Shown here: positions 47,076 through 49,605 of the stretch, in pieces
Numbering within the stretch: the first letter of the stretch is position 1
How the letters are laid out: each line of letters opens with the position of its first letter
Assembly: GCA_001784175.1 (NCBI GenBank)
Contig: MFPR01000023.1
Span: forward strand, 1-49,605
Reading direction: 5' to 3'
Source of the DNA: Candidatus Lindowbacteria bacterium RIFCSPLOWO2_12_FULL_62_27
GTDB taxonomy: Bacteria; Lindowbacteria; 2-12-FULL-62-27
Length of the DNA: 49,605 nt
Translations under genes and position numbers: made by a program
The notes under the pieces: generated by a model
Told to the model about the DNA's origin: nothing
The model's database searches: none
What the model saw: the letters and a program-made list of their open reading frames with translations, nothing else

Positions 47076-47683
47076 GCGCGAACCTCATGATGGATCCGGA
47101 CGTTCCGCCCGTCAAGGACCTCCAGGCAATCCGCCGCCATCAGATTCACCGACTCGATCAGAATCTCATGCTCGAACCGGAGAATGCGCGCTGATAACAG
47201 CTCCTCGGTGTCACCGTCGTACACCGGCACGACGCGCTGCAGAATGACGGGCCCGGCGTCGACGCCCTCGGTGACGAAATGCGTCGTGCAGCCCGTGTAC
47301 CGCACGCCATAGTCCAGCGCCTGTTTCTGCGCGTGAGTCCCCGGAAAGGCCGGCAAGAGCGCCGGGTGGATGTTGAGGATTCGGTGGCGGAAGGCGCCGA
47401 TGAGCCGGGGGGTCAGGATTTTCATGAACCCGGCCAGAACGATAAAATCGACGCCCCGGTCTTTGAGGATTTCGATACAGCGTCCTTCGGCCGCGTCCGC
47501 ATTTTTCCATGGCACGGTCTCGACGGGCGCGCCGTAGCTTCCGGCGACTGCGACGCCCCGCGCGTCTGATTTGTTGCTGATCACGACCGCCGGCCGCGCA
47601 TGGAGCGCGCCGTCGCGGTGGGCCTTGAGGAGCGCCTCCATGTTCGTGCCGCGGCCGGAAATGAAAATGGCGAAGGATTTCAT
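47072..47683 (-). CDS. purN: Phosphoribosylglycinamide formyltransferase
   Basis: 203-aa enzyme transferring a formyl group from 10-formyltetrahydrofolate to GAR, the third step of purine synthesis. ATG 47683 is used because the family sequence starts there (FAIFISGRGTNMEALL); the open frame upstream to 47866 lies inside purM. Active-site features: catalytic Asn-His in ILNIHPALLPAFPG, TGCTTHFV with the second His, and Asp in VDAGPVILQ. It overlaps purM at 47680-47683 and purB at 47072-47075 through ATGA junctions. Confidence 0.96.
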   Translation of the reverse strand: MKSFAIFISGRGTNMEALLKAHRDGALHARPAVVISNKSDARGVAVAGSYGAPVETVPWKNADAAEGRCIEILKDRGVDFIVLAGFMKILTPRLIGAFRHRILNIHPALLPAFPGTHAQKQALDYGVRYTGCTTHFVTEGVDAGPVILQRVVPVYDGDTEELLSARILRFEHEILIESVNLMAADCLEVLDGRNVRIHHEVRA

Positions 47684-48726
47684 GCCGCAAGCCGCACGCG
47701 CGCCGCGCCGGTTTTTCTCTCGATCCCACCGAGCCGGACCGCGCCCGGAAAATGGGCGCTGATCGCCGAAAGCGCCGATTCCTCGCAGATGGCGACGAGC
47801 CCGAATCCGCAATTGAAAATGTGGAGCATGTCCTCCCACGAAAGGTTCGCGCGCCGGCTGAACCACCGGAAGAGTTCCGCGGATTCGACATCAAACGCTG
47901 ACCGGCTCAGCACGATCCCACAGTCGGCCGGTACGGCCCTCGGGACATTTTCGTAATATCCGCCCCCGGTGATGTGCGCGAGGCTGGAGACAGTGATCTG
48001 TTTTATCCGTATTTTTTCGATGACGCCCGTATAGAGGCGTGTCGGCTCCATGAGAAACTCCTTCAGAGACCGCCGCCGCCCCGACAAGGACAGCCTTTCG
48101 CTCAGCCGGGCGGACGTTCGAGACAGAACCTTTCGGATCAGCGAGTATCCGTTGCTGTGAAATCCGCTCGACGGAAATCCGACCAGAATCTGTCCGGGCC
48201 GCACACGCTCCGGCGACAGAATATCGGCCGGCTTGACCCACCCGATGCCGAAGCCCGCAAGATCAAAGTGGCCGCGGGCGTACAGGCCGGGGAGTTCCGC
48301 CGTTTCGCCGCCCAGAAGCGGCATGGCGCAGGCGTTGCATGCGTCGACGATCGACGCGAGGATGGTGCGATAGACCGCCGGCGCCAGTTTTCCGGTCGCG
48401 TAATAATCGAGAAACGCGGACGGCTGCGCGCCGGACGTGATGAGATCGTTGTAGATCATTCCGACGAGGTCCTGCCCAAGGCCCCCGCACATCCCCGTTT
48501 CGATCCCTAGAAGGATCTTGGTCCCCACGCCGTCGGTGCTCAGCGCGACGTAAAGGTCTTCCGAAGAAATCGCCGCGGGAATCCGAACGAGCTGACAGAA
48601 ATAATTTTTTGGAAGAAGAGGGCTGGCTGGAAATTTCTGGATAAAGCGCCCGATGAGCCGGCCGGCGAGTTCTGCATCGACGCCGGCATCCGCGTAGGCG
48701 GCCATCCGAGTTCGCCGCTTTAACAT
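47680..48726 (-). CDS. purM: Phosphoribosylformylglycinamidine cyclo-ligase (AIR synthetase)
   Basis: 348-aa enzyme closing the imidazole ring (FGAM to AIR), step five of purine synthesis. ATG 48726 gives the usual N-terminus followed by MAAYADAGVDAE; an ATG at 48705 is also possible. Motifs: VALSTDGVGTKILLG, DLVGMIYNDLITSGAQPSAF, MPLLGGETAELPGLY, GFPSSGFHSNGYSLIRKV and LAHITGGGYYENVPR. The length agrees with the family (about 345). The frame is open upstream to 49095 but that sequence is antisense to thyX and non-conserved. It is the first gene of the purM-purN-purB operon. Confidence 0.96.
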   Translation of the reverse strand: MLKRRTRMAAYADAGVDAELAGRLIGRFIQKFPASPLLPKNYFCQLVRIPAAISSEDLYVALSTDGVGTKILLGIETGMCGGLGQDLVGMIYNDLITSGAQPSAFLDYYATGKLAPAVYRTILASIVDACNACAMPLLGGETAELPGLYARGHFDLAGFGIGWVKPADILSPERVRPGQILVGFPSSGFHSNGYSLIRKVLSRTSARLSERLSLSGRRRSLKEFLMEPTRLYTGVIEKIRIKQITVSSLAHITGGGYYENVPRAVPADCGIVLSRSAFDVESAELFRWFSRRANLSWEDMLHIFNCGFGLVAICEESALSAISAHFPGAVRLGGIERKTGAARVRLAA

Positions 48727-48828
48727 GGGTTCGCCCGCCTTTCCCCAAACGTTGCCATTGCCGGCGCGGGATAGTGCCTTGAAACTGAAGTCTAAGCAAC
48801 GATTCCGCCGGCGAAAGATCATTTGTGC

Positions 48829-48858
48829 TTGACGTTCAAGCCCGATGCTGTTTCTATA
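48829..48858 (+). promoter_or_regulatory. Sigma-70-like promoter for thyX
   Basis: TTGACG (48829-48834) and TCTATA (48853-48858) are 18 bases apart, in the gap between divergent purM and thyX. The predicted start would give a leader of about 35-40 bases before ATG 48902, where a GGGAGGGGG ribosome site is present. The rest of the 175-bp gap shows no other clear element. Confidence 0.45.
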
Positions 48859-48901
48859 CGCGCAGTTTGGTTGGAGTGTGTCCAGTTCGGGGGAGGGGGA
48901 A

Positions 48902-49605
48902 ATGATCGCCGAGGAAAAAGTTCTGGATGGGGGCTTTGTGCGCCTCCTGGAAGTCATGGGAGACGACCTGTCGGTGGTGCAGGGCGCGCGGGTGTCGTAC
49001 GGGCAGGGCAGCAAGGGCGATGAGAAGGACCGGAAGCTCTTGCGGTATTTGTACACGCACCGGCACACGTCGCCTTTCGAGATGGTGGAGTTCAAGTTTC
49101 ACATCCGATGCCCGATCTTTGTCGCCCGGCAATGGATGCGGCACAGGACTTGGAACTACAACGAGTATTCGATGCGGTACTCGCCGGCCATCACCGACTG
49201 CTACGTGCCGACGGCGTGGCGCGCGCAGGACGAAAAAAACAAGCAGGGGTCGGCCGTGCCGCTGGCGGACTTGGACAACCGCGCGCTTCTGGAAAAATAC
49301 AGGAACCACTGCGCCGCCGCCTTCGCGCTGTACGAAGAACTCATGTCCCACGAGGTCGCCCGCGAGATGGCGCGGATGGTCATCCCGGTCAGCACCTACA
49401 CCGAATTCTACGCGAAGGTCGATCTCAACAATCTGCTGAAATTTCTGCTTCTCCGCGACGACCCGCACGCCCAGTGGGAGATCCAGGAATACGCGCGCGC
49501 GATCAAAACCATGATCCAGTCTCATGTACCGTGGACCATCGAAATCTATGAGGAGATGCGTCAGAACGGAAATGGAAGTCCCAGTATCCCCCCTCTCCCG
49601 CCTCT
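48902..49605 (+). CDS. thyX: Flavin-dependent thymidylate synthase (3' end beyond the window)
   Basis: At least 234 residues are visible, and the frame is still open at the window edge. ThyX methylates dUMP to dTMP using FAD, NADPH and methylenetetrahydrofolate. The ThyX motif is present as RHRTWNYNEYSMRY near residue 80; it is preceded by HTSPFEMVEFKFHIRCP and FVARQWM and followed by the arginine-containing segment VAREMARMVIP. DLNNLLKFLLLRDDPHAQWE is also typical of the family. The ATG has a strong purine-rich ribosome site three bases away. Presence of ThyX suggests that the organism may lack ThyA. It is divergent from the purine operon. Confidence 0.95.
   Translation, partial: MIAEEKVLDGGFVRLLEVMGDDLSVVQGARVSYGQGSKGDEKDRKLLRYLYTHRHTSPFEMVEFKFHIRCPIFVARQWMRHRTWNYNEYSMRYSPAITDCYVPTAWRAQDEKNKQGSAVPLADLDNRALLEKYRNHCAAAFALYEELMSHEVAREMARMVIPVSTYTEFYAKVDLNNLLKFLLLRDDPHAQWEIQEYARAIKTMIQSHVPWTIEIYEEMRQNGNGSPSIPPLPP

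Noticed and set aside
48727-49095. N-terminal extension of purM
   Set aside because: It runs antisense through thyX and has no conserved sequence; PurM homology begins at about 48726.

Overview
The window is a GC-rich bacterial chromosome segment with tightly packed operons, 4-bp ATGA gene overlaps, no phage or transposase genes and no rRNA or tRNA gene that I can see. Very large secreted proteins built from Ig/fibronectin-like, lamin-tail and DUF11-like domains, one ending in a FlgD-Ig/type-IX-sorting-like tail, next to ThyX, GltBD and a large alpha-glucan toolkit, suggest an uncultured lineage of the kind seen in Elusimicrobiota, Omnitrophota and similar candidate phyla. This placement is an inference and is weak.

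Layout. (1) 1-788 is non-coding and holds two intergenic repeat elements and a hairpin-rich leader. (2) 789-20878 is a surface-protein locus on the + strand: a 2175-aa multidomain secreted protein, a 372-aa Fn3/discoidin-like secreted protein, a 388-aa secreted DUF11-like protein, a 986-base gap (9723-10708) with no convincing protein but packed with perfect stem-loops (a candidate large structured RNA), a 3275-aa secreted protein with 29 tandem Ig-like modules, and a small coiled-coil protein. (3) 20872-26857 (-) is gltB-gltD, glutamate synthase. (4) 26962-32020 (-) runs cupredoxin-like protein, adenylate/guanylate cyclase, sixA, a 54-bp AT-rich palindrome, glycogen debranching enzyme and a 45-codon remnant of a membrane sensor. 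(5) 32188-38279 holds a secreted pullulanase (+), a QueC-like enzyme (-), thrH (+) and an alpha-glucan phosphorylase (+). (6) 38292-42053 (-) is an ammonium-assimilation operon: Lrp/AsnC regulator, glnA, amt, glnB. (7) 42186-45795 (+) is an overlapping trio: MFS transporter, cytoplasmic GH13 amylase, GGDEF protein. (8) 45792-48726 (-) is purM-purN-purB with 4-bp overlaps. (9) 48902-49605 (+) is thyX, cut by the window end.

How they work together. Secreted pullulanase, an MFS importer, cytoplasmic GH13, debranching enzyme and glucan phosphorylase make a plausible route from external branched glucan to glucose-1-phosphate. GlnA, Amt, PII and GltBD form the ammonium and GS-GOGAT module under an Lrp-type regulator. 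The cyclase, SixA and GGDEF proteins add signalling beside the carbohydrate genes. The surface locus is the least explained part: three secreted proteins with shared domains, a highly repetitive giant, and a structured RNA-like region ending a few bases before the giant's likely start codon.

All coordinates and motifs were read by eye from the sequence; no alignment, folding or database search was run.
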